A DNA stretch of 64,000 bases from Saccharina japonica (Eukaryota > Sar > Phaeophyceae > Laminariales > Laminariaceae): contig MEHQ01004197.1 of the NCBI GenBank assembly GCA_008828725.1, forward strand, positions 7,257-71,256, given 5' to 3'. The position numbers and the translations under genes are program-made. This document shows positions 10,680 to 21,858 of this stretch, piece after piece (position 1 is the first letter of the stretch; each line of letters starts with the position of its first letter). The notes under the pieces were generated by a model. It was not told the origin of the DNA. It was given only the letters and a program-made list of their open reading frames with translations, and searched no databases.

Positions 10680-12345
10680 AAATTCCGTCTTACAAGACAG
10701 TAGTTTTCGTCAGTCGATCGGAACAGTAGGCACGAATAATATCATGGTATGATATGATGAAACATTAAACGGCTTGTCCCGTTCTTAAGAAGAGCAATTC
10801 CGTCGTAGTTTTCGTCAGTCGATCGGAACAGTAGTAGTTGGCACGTGTCATGGTACAATAAAACGGCTAGTCCCGTTCTTAAAAATAGCAATTCCGTCGT
10901 AGTTTTCGTCAGTCGATCGGAACAGTAGGCACGTATGATGGTATGATAAAACATTAAACGGCTTGTCCCGTTCTTAAAAAGAGCAATTCCGTCGTAGTTT
11001 TCGCCAGTCGATCGGAACAGTAGTATGCACGTATCATAGTAGGATAAAACGGCTTGTTCCGTTCTTAAAATGAGCAATTCCGTCATAGTTTTCGTCGGTC
11101 GATCGGAACAGTAGGCACGTATCATGGTATGATAAAACGGCTTGTCCCGTTCTTAAAAATAGCAATTCCGTCGTAGTTTTCGTCGGTCGATCGGAACAGT
11201 AGGCACGTGTCATGGTAGGATAAAATGGCTTGTCCCGTTCTTAAAAATAGCAATTCCGTCGTAGTTTTCGTCAGTCGATCGGAACAGTAGTATTAATAGT
11301 AGGCACGTGTCATAGTACGATAAAACGGCTTGTCCCGTTCTTAAAAATAGCAATTCCGTCGTAGTTTTCGTCAGTCGATCGGAACAGTAGGCACGCATCA
11401 TGGTATGATAAAACATTAAACGGCTAGTCCCGTTCTTAAAAAGAGCAATTCCGTCGTAGTTTTCGTCAGTCGATCGGAGCAGTAGGCGCGTATCATGGCA
11501 GGATAAAACGGCTTGTCCCGTTCTTAAAAAGAGCAATTCCGTCGTAGTGTTCGTCGATCGATTGGAACAGTAGTCACGTACTGTGTACTATATCATGGCA
11601 GGATAAAACGGCGTGTGCCGTTCTTAAAAATAGCAATTCCGTCGTAGTTTTCGTCAGTCGATCGGAACAGTAGTAGGCACGTATAATATCATGATATGAT
11701 AAAACGGCTTGTCCCGTTCTTAAAAAGAACAATTCCGTCGTAGTTTTCGTCGGTCGATCGGAACAGTAGGCACGTATGATGGTATGATAAAACATTAAAC
11801 GGCTTGTCCCGTTCTTAAAAAGAGCAACTCCGTCGTAGTTTTCGCCAGTCGATCGGAACAGTAGTAGGCACGTATCATAGTAGGATAAAACGGCTTGTCC
11901 CGTTATTAAAATGAGCAATTCCGTCGTAGTTTTCGTCGGTCGATCGGAACAGTAGTCACGTACTGTGTACTACTGTATCATGGTATCATGGTAGGATAAA
12001 ACGGCTTGTCCCGTTCTTAAAAAGAGCAATTCCGTCGTACTTTTCGTCGGTCGATCGGAACAGTAGGCACGTATAATATCATGGTATTATAGGTTAAAAC
12101 GGCGTGGCGTCCCGTTCTTAACCCTTCTAGGACTGGAGTCCCGTTTTGGGGACAAATAACTTAGAATTAGAGTGGTTTGTCCCCATAACGGGACTGCAGT
12201 TCTAAAAGGGTCAACAAGAGCAATTCCATCGTAGTTTTCGCCGGTCGATCGGAACAGTAGGCACGTATCATATCATGAAACGGCGTGTCCCGTTCTTAAA
12301 AAGAGAAATTCCGTACTTTTCGTCGGTCGATCGGAACAGTAGGCA
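10680..12345. repeat. Satellite array, 88-105-bp units, ~17 copies
   Basis: Each unit contains GCAATTCCGTCGTAGTTTTC, GTCGATCGGAACAGTA, GGCACGTATCATGG, GATAAAACGGCTTG and CCCGTTCTTAAAAA. Spacings of the GATCGG core are 105, 94, 95, 91, 88, 88, 100, 95 and so on. Length differences come mostly from small insertions at the GTA of CAGTAGGCACGTATCATGG, not from the body of the unit. A piggyBac-like MITE is inserted at 12118-12214. Confidence 0.9.
12118..12214. mobile_element. piggyBac-like MITE in the satellite
   Basis: The termini are TTAA-CCCTTCTAGGACTGGAG and CAGTTCTAAAAGGG-TCAA. The arms are about 33 bp, including TCCCGTTTTGGGGACAAA and TTTGTCCCCATAACGGGA. This subfamily is shared with the copy at 40105-40200. 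Confidence 0.8.
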
Positions 12346-12396
12346 CGTACCAATATCATGGTATTTACTCGTAGGATAAAACGGTGTGGCTTGTTC

Positions 12397-12485
12397 GTAA
12401 CCCATTCACTAACTGAAAAAAAATGTCCCACACTAGTTTCAAGTAGTTTGGTCCCACATTCGTGGGACCATTTCTTAAGGGGTAA
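12397..12485. mobile_element. piggyBac-like MITE, diverged
   Basis: GTAA-CCCATTCACTAACTG at the left and CATTTCTTAAGGG-GTAA at the right. The internal AATGTCCCACACTAGTTTCA and AAGTAGTTTGGTCCCAC match the other members of the short subfamily. Confidence 0.7.
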
Positions 12486-12814
12486 AAAAAGAGCAAAACA
12501 TGTAGCCGAAAACGTGGGATTTCCACAGCATTCATACATACGCGCACGTTCCGGAAGTATCACACTCTTGCGTGTCTTTGTCCTATATATCACGATTGCT
12601 AAAAGATTCAAGGTTCATTTCTAAACGGAACAAAACAAAAACAAAAAATTAACAATAAATCGTGACACACAAAAAAGAAAACGTGATTTTTTGCGATCGT
12701 CGCGTATGATATAAAGGAACAAACCTCTATATGGTACACACGAGTACTATTAATAGTGGTAAGAGTTACGTGCAAACCCACGGTTTACATTTTTTCACAG
12801 ATAAGACACACGCT

Positions 12815-12965
12815 CCCTGAATTCTGCAGCCTCAGATTTTGTTCTCATCCTACAGCATGCACATCCTGCATGAGGACAAATAAAACCCGTACGTACGAGT
12901 AAGTACGAGCGGTCGAAGTATCACGCCCAGCTTGCGAAGAGGAGTTTCATCGACGAAATCCTCGT
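12815..12965 (-). repeat. Dispersed hairpin-arm repeat H, 5' part
   Basis: Reads in reverse as GATTTCGTCGATGAAACTCC, then GCTGGGCGTGATACTTCGA, then GGGTTTTATTTGTCCTCATG. It belongs to the family represented by the longer two-armed element at 47755-48035. Other arms lie at 29603, 32755, 39799, 40340, 40715, 40824, 43468, 47532 and 48185. Confidence 0.7.
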
Positions 12966-13204
12966 TCTCGCACCTGTTTTTTTAATTAAAAAAAAAAGAA
13001 GAAATATACGAGTATACCTTATATATATATATATATAACCCTCTTGGCGCTTCAGAGAGCAAACTTGACGATTAAAAGGGTATACGATTACCGCAACGGG
13101 CACCATTCCATTGCGTGATCTGGTGTCACGCTCTACAATTCAAGGAGTCGTACGGCACTCACGCGCAGTATTATCCTGCCGGTACTGCTATTACTAGACA
13201 CTAG

Positions 13205-13570
13205 TAAATACACCAGCCGTATAATTGCACGTACGTGCTGTGGGCTGTTAGATCTGCACGTACTTTTGCACCATCTTTACCCTTGCTCCCACCCGGACCT
13301 GATCCCACCCGGATCTGATCCCATTTGGCACCCTGCTCCCACCCACAAGGTGCAGAAATATAATCAGCCCTCCGCAGGAGCCGCCGGAGGCCCACCTGGC
13401 ACCTCGATCCCATTTGGTACCCATGTAGGCCATACATATCTACAACAACTCCTGCTATACATGTAACCGTATAGGCCATACATATCTACAACAACTCCTG
13501 CTATACATAAAACCGTATTGAATGTACGTGCAGATTCGTTAGACTCGCACGTATATACGTGCAAGTTCGC
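13205..13570 (+). repeat. Dispersed repeat R2, copy 1
   Basis: Nearly identical to 26650-26990. Landmarks are CCAGCCGTATAATTGCACGT, TTGCTCCCACCCGGACCTGA, AGGAGCCGCCGGAGGCCC and CATATCTACAACAACTCCTG. This copy carries a 47-bp direct duplication of the CATACATATCTACAACAACT segment. Unlike copy 2, it lacks the small retroposon in CACGTACGTG and so serves as the empty site. Confidence 0.85.
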
Positions 13571-13686
13571 CGGAGCCGTAGTAAATAGGACCAAATGTTG
13601 CTAGTAATAGTAAAAACAGATACCTGGTAACTATATAGGTGTGTACCGTAGGTCCCCTATTTACTAGTATTTACTATGGTCCCCCA
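13571..13686. mobile_element. TA-type MITE
   Basis: Left end CCGTAGTAAATAGGACCAAA and right end ACTATGGTCCCCC. A 116-bp member of the family found at 7892, 25140 and 33193. Confidence 0.75.
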
Positions 13687-13765
13687 TGATAGGCGTTCAC
13701 GCCGCTCGTACGTACTGGAGGTATACCTTTTTTGGGCTGAAACGTTCTCTGAAAGACGGGGCTCC

Positions 13766-13853
13766 TTAACCCATTCAGAACTGGAAAATGTATCCCACAC
13801 TAATTCCAAGTAGTTTGTCCCCAAAGACGTGGGACCAGTTCTTAAGGGGTTAA
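13766..13853. mobile_element. piggyBac-like MITE
   Basis: TTAA-CCCATTCAGAACTG at the left and CCAGTTCTTAAGGGG-TTAA at the right, with an intact TTAA duplication. This is one of the best-preserved members of the short subfamily. Confidence 0.85.
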
Positions 13854-14133
13854 ACCGAAATCGTGGGTCTTTAAATCTTCTGTCGAAATATTCTCTCAAT
13901 TCTATACTTATTCTATACTTAATTCTATATTTGGGGCGATGGGGTTGTTCATCCGCTAAAAGTTTTGTTTTCTTCCAAAATCAGTTTTTGGGTGAGGCTC
14001 GTATAGAGCGCTCCTCAGGTCACCACGCTCAGAAAAAAAAAACCAGGGTGGACCTCTACCTACCGTAGCATGCGTCCGTCTGTGGACGGCTGACAACACC
14101 AAAAAGGTGTCGTCGTTTTAAGTCGCCGTCCCT

Positions 14134-14316
14134 ACAAACAAAGATGGGGGAATGACGGCACGTCACCAAAAAAACGAGTAGCCGTCACAGCGTACGGCCG
14201 CAGTGTCTGCACTAAAACCTAGTAGTTACGTGCATATTGCCGTCACGTCCCACGAAAAACTGCCGTATTGCCGTCACGTCACATGATAAATCGCCGTCAT
14301 TCCCCATATTTGCCTA
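14134..14316. repeat. Inverted repeat, ~24-bp arms
   Basis: ACAAAGATGGGGGAATGACGGC at the left faces GCCGTCATTCCCCATATTTG at the right, with several GCCGTCACGT/ACGTGACGGC motifs inside. It is probably a small non-autonomous DNA element. The flanking duplication is not clear. Confidence 0.5.
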
Positions 14317-14384
14317 CAAAGGGGTTGTACGCCAAAATCTTACCTCAGCAGCGCGATACGTAGTCAGCAACGAGATCCGAGAAA

Positions 14385-14780
14385 AAAAACATCCACGAGA
14401 GGCGAAAACAAGAGCGATGAAAAAAAAAACACACACACACAGACAAGAAGGAAATCCTGAGTTTCCATACCTCTCTCTCTCTCTCTCGCTCTCTCTCGCT
14501 CTCTCTCCTGGAAGGATGTACAGCCTAGGAAGAGAGGAAAACCACCACGACCTCGAAACACACACACACACCCCCCAAAAAAAACAGAAAACCCCAAATG
14601 TTCCCATCAAAAACCCACCCAAGGGTTTCCACCCCTCTCCTGGAAGGATTCGTCCCGCAACAGCAGGCAAAAACAAGAGCGCTCGAAAAACACAGCAACA
14701 CACACAACAACAAAAAAGCAACCCAAGGGTTTCCATCTCGCCTGGAGGAGTTTAGCCGCCGCTTCGCGAAGACCTCCTGG
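14385..14780. repeat. Degenerate tandem repeat with AC and CT microsatellites
   Basis: Three related blocks contain GCGAAAACAAGAGCG, an AC run, AAGGGTTTCCA and CTCCTGGAAGGAT. The intervening microsatellites (AC near 14430 and 14560, CT near 14470-14510) have diverged in length. Confidence 0.6.
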
Positions 14781-15525
14781 CTCGCCGATTCCTGCACTCC
14801 TGAAGAATCGGAGCTGAGAGGCTGGCTTGGTAATCTGAGAGACATTTTTTTTTTCCAAAATTGGCAGCGTATGGGGTGGATTAAGTTAGTGACGGGAGAA
14901 CAGAGTGCATAAGGATGCGCTGGGGCTAATATTGACCAAACCCCCGCCAAAATACAGAATGAGGCGTTATTTTAATACCAGGTATATTTTAATATATTTT
15001 CATGTAATTTTATACTTTTCCATATATTTTCATGTAATTTTATATTTTCATATAATTTTATATTTCTTCATATTTTTTTCCATATATTTTCATATATAAT
15101 TTTATGTTTTTTCATACATTTTGGTGTATATTTATGTATTTTCAACCAGTTTTCTTCTCTTCTTTTTATTTGTGGGCACTGCAGCAGAGGCGGGTCAAGC
15201 GCTGCCATGCGCCCTTTCGCGCACTGGCACATGCTGTCTGCGGTGCGAATACTATTTTGTCCTTGTTTTTGCTCCCAAGGGAACGCTTGTCCTCCCGTTT
15301 TATCAGCCATCACCGACCAGATTTCAGGAAAATAAGCGAAATGTTAGACAATCATCCTCATCTTCATTATCATCATCAGCATCAGCATCATGGTTAACAT
15401 TTCCAGACTGGCGCAAAAACAAAAAAAAACTGAGACACGGAATTTCTATTTTCGAGAGCCAAGAGCTTACGGCCCACCACACACAAAAAAAAACAAAAAA
15501 AAAACAAAGGGTTTACTATGACGGG
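14781..15525. other. AT-rich intergenic
   Basis: A run of TTTTCATATAATTTTAT-type repeats at about 14980-15130 is followed by unique sequence with a CATCAT microsatellite near 15370-15390. No gene is supported. Confidence 0.4.
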
Positions 15526-15855
15526 TGGACACACCTTGAATAGTGAATCTTTACGGAGGCTTTGGACTTCGCGCCTGAAGCCGACCCTCCGACCCTAACC
15601 CTATCCCCAACCCCAACCCCATCGTAGCAGTGATCAATGCTATCATAGGATGCTGTGCTTGGTAAGACTTTAGGTTGTCTCGGCCGGCATGGTTGCTGTG
15701 CTTGGAAAGACTATACGTTGACTCGGGATCCTGTGGCTGGGAAAGACTCCAAGTTGATTGAGCCGCGTGTAACATATACCGGTATATACCCTCAGCCAAC
15801 TGCCAGAGTGCCTAAAGAGTTACCTTGGGGAAGATCCACTACGTACCAAGGTCCA
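15526..15855. mobile_element. TIR element T1, copy 1, with telomere-like core
   Basis: Relative of 58617-58929 and 46813-47105. The ends here are diverged (TGGACACACCTTG and CAAGGTCCA). Inside lie GAAGCCGACCCTCCGACCCT, a CCCTAACCCTATCCCCAACC stretch and GCTGTGCTTGGTAAGACT. It contains a palindromic TATACCGGTATA insertion absent from the other two copies. Confidence 0.65.
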
Positions 15856-16095
15856 TCCACTACTGGGGGTTTATATCACGCGACACCACTTTATCGATTG
15901 GGAGTTCATAATACTTGTGTGGCTCTAGTTTTGCACGAAACAGTAAGCACGTAATTTCTTGACACTACGCTTGAAAAACTTGTTTAGGACACACCCTGCT
16001 TCGCGTTAGAATCGGAGCTTCGTCCAACATGAGAGTGTCTTAACCACTTCGTACCAGCTGTTTTTTTAGGGTCACTGCTGTGTACGATACGAACA

Positions 16096-16180
16096 TACCA
16101 CACTGTCCCGAAAATATAAGCACCATTTGTGGTAATACTATTCAATAAAATTGTTGCTTATATTTAGGGACATAGTGGTA
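16096..16180. mobile_element. Stowaway-like MITE
   Basis: TA-CCACACTGTCCCGAAAATA at the left and TATTTAGGGACATAGTGG-TA at the right, with TA flanks. It is immediately followed by CCGTATAATACG, the left end of the TA/CCGTATAA family. Confidence 0.8.
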
Positions 16181-16401
16181 CCGTATAATACGAGCGTAAC
16201 ACCCGGGTGATGATGTAACACCGGGGTGTGAAAATACAACACACCCCCTTTGGGGGAATGTGCTATTTTTGAGCTGGTTTCCTCGTCAACGGCGAGAGCG
16301 CAAACAAAACGACCGAGCGACGCGGCTACGGAAAGGTCTCGACGAGACCGTCCCAAAAAAAAACGCCATTTTCGTTGCGTGCCCCCCTCTCTCCCCCTGC
16401 C

Positions 16402-16489
16402 TTAACCCATTCAGAACTGAAAAACGTATCCCACACTAATTCCAAGTAGTTTGTCCCCAAAGACGTGGGACCAGTTCTTGAGGAATTAA
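16402..16489. mobile_element. piggyBac-like MITE
   Basis: TTAA-CCCATTCAGAACTG to CCAGTTCTTGAGGAA-TTAA, with intact TTAA at both borders. Confidence 0.8.
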
Positions 16490-17279
16490 GACACGTTTTG
16501 GAGAAAATCCGCCCTGATAGACACGTGTGTGTTTATCAAATCATCTTATCAACCGTGTGACATCTACTCTCGACCCTACGTACGAGGAGCCTCAACCCAT
16601 TTGACTGACGCATACCTACGTAGCGTTGTCCTCTTCGTCCACTGCTGTAGTCAGTGAGCGTCAACCATAAATTATAGAGTCGAATACCGGTACAGCGTGT
16701 ACTTCAGTTTTGAAGACGCATAACATGCTGTAGGGATTTTAGGTGTACCTCTTCGGGCTTGTGTACTATCCTTTCCCTACTAAGTGTGCGTGCTCTTTAG
16801 GACTCTCTGATGGCTCTAGCACTTTCGTGACCACGGGCTGTGATCTTGCTAGATTAGACTACAGGGATTAGCAACTGAGACGAGTTTAATGTGAAGACAA
16901 CAAAAACAACAACAGCAACAACAACAGCAGTAGTATCCGTACCCTGGTATGTATAATAGGTAGCCCTTAACGAGGGACCCCACGACAATGGGAAACCGTT
17001 TATAGGGACGATCAAAATCCTGCCCGCCGTTTTTCCCCCCCACTATTGACTTCGTACAAGGGACCGGTATGAACGATGACAAGGGACGTCGGTATATAAG
17101 AGGCCTCCAACTCCGAAGACACTATTAATAGGGTCCTTTAAAATGGGTCTCTACCTACTGTTGCCTGTAAAAATAAGTGGTACAGCTCTACTGGCGGACT
17201 GAAAAACAAGAGCAACATACTCCTGTAGTGGTCCCATCAATACGTACCGACAGCGGCTTTCCGTAACGCAGGCGCTTCA
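16490..17279. other. Intergenic with one retroposon tail
   Basis: No gene is seen. At 16884-16930 a GTTTAATGTGAAGA end followed by an ACA-type tail marks a heavily truncated retroposon of the family described at 27540. Confidence 0.4.
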
Positions 17280-18660
17280 TGTGGCCAAGGCTATCGTCGA
17301 GGAGCGAAGCCGTAAGCCTTGGGGATTGGGGTCTCTGGCAAAAAGACTCGGTGGCATTATTTCTTGGGGCTGCGATACGACGTATCGTCCTCTCGTAAAA
17401 AAAAAACGCAGCTGTCAGGTCATCCATGTCTTGGGGGGCTGCGATTTTGCTTACATCTTCCTCTTGCAAAACGCGCATGAGCCCCCCCCATTTTGCTCAA
17501 ACAAAAACGCTTGTTGCGAGGGCAGTTGCATCTTAAGCGGGGCAGTGAATCGACTTATTCCCTCTAATGCGACCAGCGCATGTGAAGGCATTCGTCGGGA
17601 GACTCGCGACTTTACCTAGTTCCCTCTTGCAAAGGCATGCGAGGGCAATTCTTGGGGCAGCGAATTTTGACTCTTGTTTTCCTGTTTTGCTCGAACGAAA
17701 CGCTTTTTGTGGGGGCAACGTTAAGTCGGGGATGCGTGTTCACTCACTAACAGCTTCCTCATATTTGCAAAGAGCCCGCGAGAGTATTTCTCGGGGGATG
17801 CGATATTTTTTCACTTATTTCGATATCGTGTCCTTCGAAGGTCAAAACTAATTAATGACTTGAATTAGTATGAATTAATTAAAAAAATGGCGTTGTATCG
17901 TAGGCTTTAGAGAATGTACGTTTTCACTTATTTTCCTCATGCAAAACCAACGGTGAAAGAGACTTCTCGGGACTGCGATGGATTCGACTCATTTTCTTAC
18001 TATTTAGACAGCTGTATTGTGGTATTAGGCGAGAGCACTATATATAGTATTTAGTACGAGGGGCTGCTGCGATTTCACTTGAAGCCCTCTTGGGAGCTGA
18101 CTAACTTGACTGTAGTATAGAGAGGAACAATGAGGATACAAAATTGACAGGAATACAGCAACGCCCGCTGCTTCACGAGAGGGTGATGACAGAAATCGGT
18201 GCCCGATTCACAATGCAAGGAGTGGTATGGAGCCGGCGCAACATGACCCTACTCGTGTGCCGCCGGGCGCTCGCGCCTCTCGGAGACGGTTAACGAACTC
18301 CAAAACTATCACTGCTGTGTTGGTCGCCCGCCTTCTTGGAGTCACATTTTTTTTTTTTTTTTTCAAAGTTTCCTCTTTTGTGCAAAAACGCTCGAGAGAG
18401 GATTTTACCTGCTGGAGATGCGATTTCACTAAATTTTTCAAAGTTTCCTCTTTTGTGCAAAAACGCTCGAGAGAGGATTTTACCTGCTGGAGATGCGATT
18501 TCACTAATTTTTCTTCTCTTGCGAAAGAGGCTTGCGACGCCGGTACTTGTGTGTTTGTCGGGGCTGCAATTTCATAAAACAACTGGCTCTTGCAGGAACA
18601 CCTTGGTGAGGACATTTCTTGGGGGGTTGCAACCCCAGAAGAGAGATGGAGACGGAGACA
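17280..18660. repeat. Degenerate ~75-100-bp tandem array
   Basis: Repeated phrases are CTTGGGGCTGCGAT, TCCTCTTGCAAAACGC and GAGAGGATTTTACC. Two adjacent 75-bp units at about 18356-18516 are still almost identical (TTTTGTGCAAAAACGCTCGA, CTGGAGATGCGATTTCACTA). The rest has decayed to scattered matches. No coding frame survives. Confidence 0.6.
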
Positions 18661-19569
18661 AGACTACCGTATCACACGCGGGTGGTACGATAACACACCC
18701 CCCGGAGGTGACTTAATTTCCAAGCCGATAACCCCCGAACCAAGGGGGGCACACGAAACAAAAATGATAGCTATGGAAAGAACTCATCCAGATATCTTCA
18801 TGCATTATCTGCGTTTGCACGTTCGCCGGCGTTGAACAAATCAGCATGAGACGTTCATTCGTAAGAGGGGGTGTGTTATGTTATCACACCCCGGTGATAC
18901 TGCTGTATGCACTTGGTTAACCATGTTCATGATGAAAAAAATACCGGCAACTGAGCCGTTCAAAACGTTAGCTCGGCGCTGACAAAGCGCTCTAAAAACT
19001 GAGAACCGTGGCAGAACAAGAAGAGAGATGGGAGACACCCTGGACGAAACCACTGCCTGCTGTGTACGTACGTAGGATGATGTATCCATCACACGCACTT
19101 TCCTGATATTAACACGCCGAATAATGCCGATAATAACGATTAATACTCACGAGTACAATCCGGACCGTCACCTTTGCCCCGCGTTGACAAAAACCTACGG
19201 GTAGAACTACAGTGGTATGAAAACCTATCATAAGAAGTATGGTATTTCCCTCGATACGATATACCAGCAGGGTATAGATTTGAAATGTACCAACCTCGTA
19301 TATATGTACATAGAGCTCGTGCCTGCTCGTGGTGGGGAGAGACAGCAGAGGAACCAAGGGGCGACCGAGATAACGTAAGCCGCACGCCAACGAAAACACT
19401 GACAGGCAGTCACCACTAGCTAGTCACCACTCTTTAACCAGGTGGGGGTAAGCTACGCACAAAGCAATCGTCTCTCATATGGGCTATAAGGCAGCAGGTA
19501 TATAGGCCGTTTTTTATGCGGCACATTTTTTTTCTTCTGACGTCGCAAACTAAGTTTAATTTTTTTTTG
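18661..19569. other. Intergenic; CACCCGGGTG-family remnants
   Basis: TACCGTATCACACGCGGG at 18666 and a TGTTATCACACCCCGGTGAT block near 18880 resemble the ends of the TA/CCGTATAA family. No gene is supported in the remaining sequence. Confidence 0.4.
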
Positions 19570-19790
19570 TGCTTTCGAATTAATTTTTGACCCGGAAAGC
19601 CAGGATGGGTTTTGTTTTTTTGTGCTTTCGAATTAATTTTTGACTCGGAAAGCCAGGATGGGTTTTGTATTTGTGCAATCGAATTGATTTTTGACCCGGA
19701 AAGCCAAAGAATGGGTCTTGTTTTTTTGCGCCTTCGAATTGATTTCTGACCCGGAACGCCAGGGAAATTGGGCAGGTTCTCTCCGGAACG
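19570..19790. repeat. ~53-57-bp tandem repeat, four units
   Basis: Units contain GCTTTCGAATTAATTTTTGA followed by CCCGGAAAGCCAGGATGGG and a T run. The last units are diverged. A long minus-strand open frame through them would encode repeats around GSKINSKAQK. I regard that as incidental. Confidence 0.75.
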
Positions 19791-21680
19791 AGTCGGACTA
19801 CGAATACTCTCGGAGAGGTACCCAGACCAGCTTCCCTCCTCTCTAGGGTCGCAGCCGCAAGATTTTCGGACTCGCTCGTTTTCAATATTCCTGTGGCCTT
19901 TTTGATCAAAAAGGGGACTCTGGTAACTAATTTTTTTTTTTTTTTTTTTTCTGGCAAGAGTACTTGTAGTAGGCCCGAGAGCGTTGCAACTGCGACCAGC
20001 CGAGAGGCGGGAAACCGATTCGGGCACCTCTTCTCTCCGACAGTGGTCAGAATCATTCCGAGAAGAGCCGGCCCGATCTTCTCGCGTTTTTTTTCTGGGT
20101 CTTAAAACACTAATTCGAAAAAAAACCAAACAAAAAACTCCGTTTTGCAACCTCAGAAAAAAAAAGTCCCGCATAATAAACGGCCTCAGTGTTGTGGATA
20201 TTGCATCGAAACGTTTCGATATTTCGAAATATTGAGCTTTCGACAAGCCGTATCGAGCGTGTTTCGCCCTCAAGACTCCCTCTGGCATCCCCGTGTTTTT
20301 TACGCTGACGCTGAACGCAAGCTTCCATGTATCAAGAATCGAAATCCTATCGATCAGGTCTTGTGATTTTATCTTTTTTTTTTATAATTTATTTTTTTAT
20401 ACGAATCCTTTTGGAGATCTGGGTGAAAAACCTTTTCGCCCAATACACTTTCTTATTCGTTTTTTTTTGTTTTTTTTTTCAAATCCTTTTGGAGATCTGG
20501 GTAAAAAAGCTTTCGCCCAAAAATACACTTTCTTATTCGTGTACCGATTTTTGTCCATCTGCAAAACGCAAAATTCGGCATGACACACTCTGGCGGTGTG
20601 TACTACGTCATGGACTTGTCGGCCCTCTTCAGTCGACCCCTTCAAGGTTCGGTCAAGAGGTTGAGATAGCCACCGAGGGGTCGACAGCTCACTTTGCTCT
20701 GTCTTTTCCCCGGGTAGTGTGAGATTTGCCTGCGCCTGAATCGTCTGTAGACCTCGATTCTCGTTCGACATCCAACACAAGCACTACGAATATGTTTACG
20801 AATGATGTCGACGGGTAGAAAGGAAGGTTTAATGTGAAGAACACACACACACTACGAATACAGCTCCAGCTTAGGGAGGGCCCACCGCTCACAGGTCGCC
20901 ACTCTTAGACTCGGTGGGGTAAATATGTAAATATGACAGGCGATCGTCAGTCGTCACTCGCACACCCGGTGGGGTGCGTGTGCAGCTAAATACAAGAACG
21001 AAGGTAGTAAGGAGCGTGACAGACGCCTTCAAGTGGTCAAACTCCTACAACTGCATTCAAGCTACTGCTGTGTTGGCGATTCTTCTAGTTTTACTATGTT
21101 CCAGCAACGGCCTAGTGGTCGTATTCACTGCTCTTGAGCGATGCGCGTCAGCGCAGAAGCTTGCATGGTTGCTGGGTGGGTATGGCTGGGTGTGGGTTGG
21201 ACGTTGGACGTGGGCTGGCTGGTCCCGCCATAAACATTTCCTTGGTAAGCGATGCGCGTCAGCGCAAACACCTTGTATGGTGGGTGGGCGAGTGTGTGTG
21301 TGTTCTTCACATTAAACCTTCCTTTCGAGTGGGGGCCGGGGAGGGCGGTGATGAGTGATAACATTAGTACAACAGCAGTATAACATACCTGGTACGTAAT
21401 ATTCATGTATACTCGGATTATAGTACTGTATATAGTATTATGCTACCTGACCAGGTGCTCACTGGTATAATATACCAATCTCAACGTCGCTCATCAGGTG
21501 ATCAACCATTGTGGCCATTAACATGTACTGTATAATACCATATAATACCATGAACCGCAATACTAAATAAACTGTCGCCTGCTTCAGGGGACAACCCTCT
21601 GCAATGATCGTCTCTGAGGACTGAGGACCTCCTCAGCTCTTTTCGTTATACAGCAGTATTAATAGCTCTTAATTGCCGAT
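19791..21680. other. Intergenic with small repeats
   Basis: Holds a two-unit 72-bp tandem repeat at about 20400-20545 (ATCCTTTTGGAGATCTGGGT). It has two retroposon 3' ends, at 20805-20854 (+) and 21291-21327 (-). There is a tandem GCGATGCGCGTCAGCGCA at 21139 and 21248. No gene is supported. Confidence 0.4.
20805..20854 (+). mobile_element. Retroposon L, truncated copy
   Basis: GTCGACGGGTAGAAAGGAAG followed by GTTTAATGTGAAGA and an ACAC tail. About 35 bp of element plus the tail. Confidence 0.7.
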
Positions 21681-21857
21681 CGAGCAGGGGCGTAAAAAAA
21701 AGAGAGAAAACGACACCACACACGTAGGAAGGTCAGAATGGAAAACAAACCGGATCGCTGTGATCACAGGACGAAATGAGCGAAAACCATTTTTTTCCGT
21801 TTTTTGTTCCCTTTTTTTAACTTGGTTTTAGAGACCCCCCCTATTTTTTTTTCGCTG
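21681..21857 (+). mobile_element. Transposon-like repeat next to the satellite
   Basis: Positions 21700-21857 match the reverse complement of 44925-45087 almost base for base (AACAAACCGGATCGCTGTGA, TTAACTTGGTTTTAGAGACC, TTTTTCGCTG). At the other copy the sequence runs out to a GTGCACCCTTG terminal repeat. Here the equivalent outer end is degenerate (GAGCAGGGGCGTAAAAAAAA). Confidence 0.7.
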
Positions 21858-21858
21858 N
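21858..21858. other. Ambiguous base, possible contig join
   Basis: A single N lies exactly between the transposon-like repeat and the satellite. Confidence 0.8.

Noticed and set aside
10742-11918. Regular direct repeats suggesting a CRISPR array, and minus-strand repeat ORFs
   Set aside because: The units are continuous satellite monomers without unique spacers in a eukaryotic context. The frames (FRSTDENYDGIA-type) merely follow the monomer.
19434-20288. 284-residue minus-strand frame
   Set aside because: It covers a 53-57-bp tandem repeat and A/T runs, with no start context or family resemblance.
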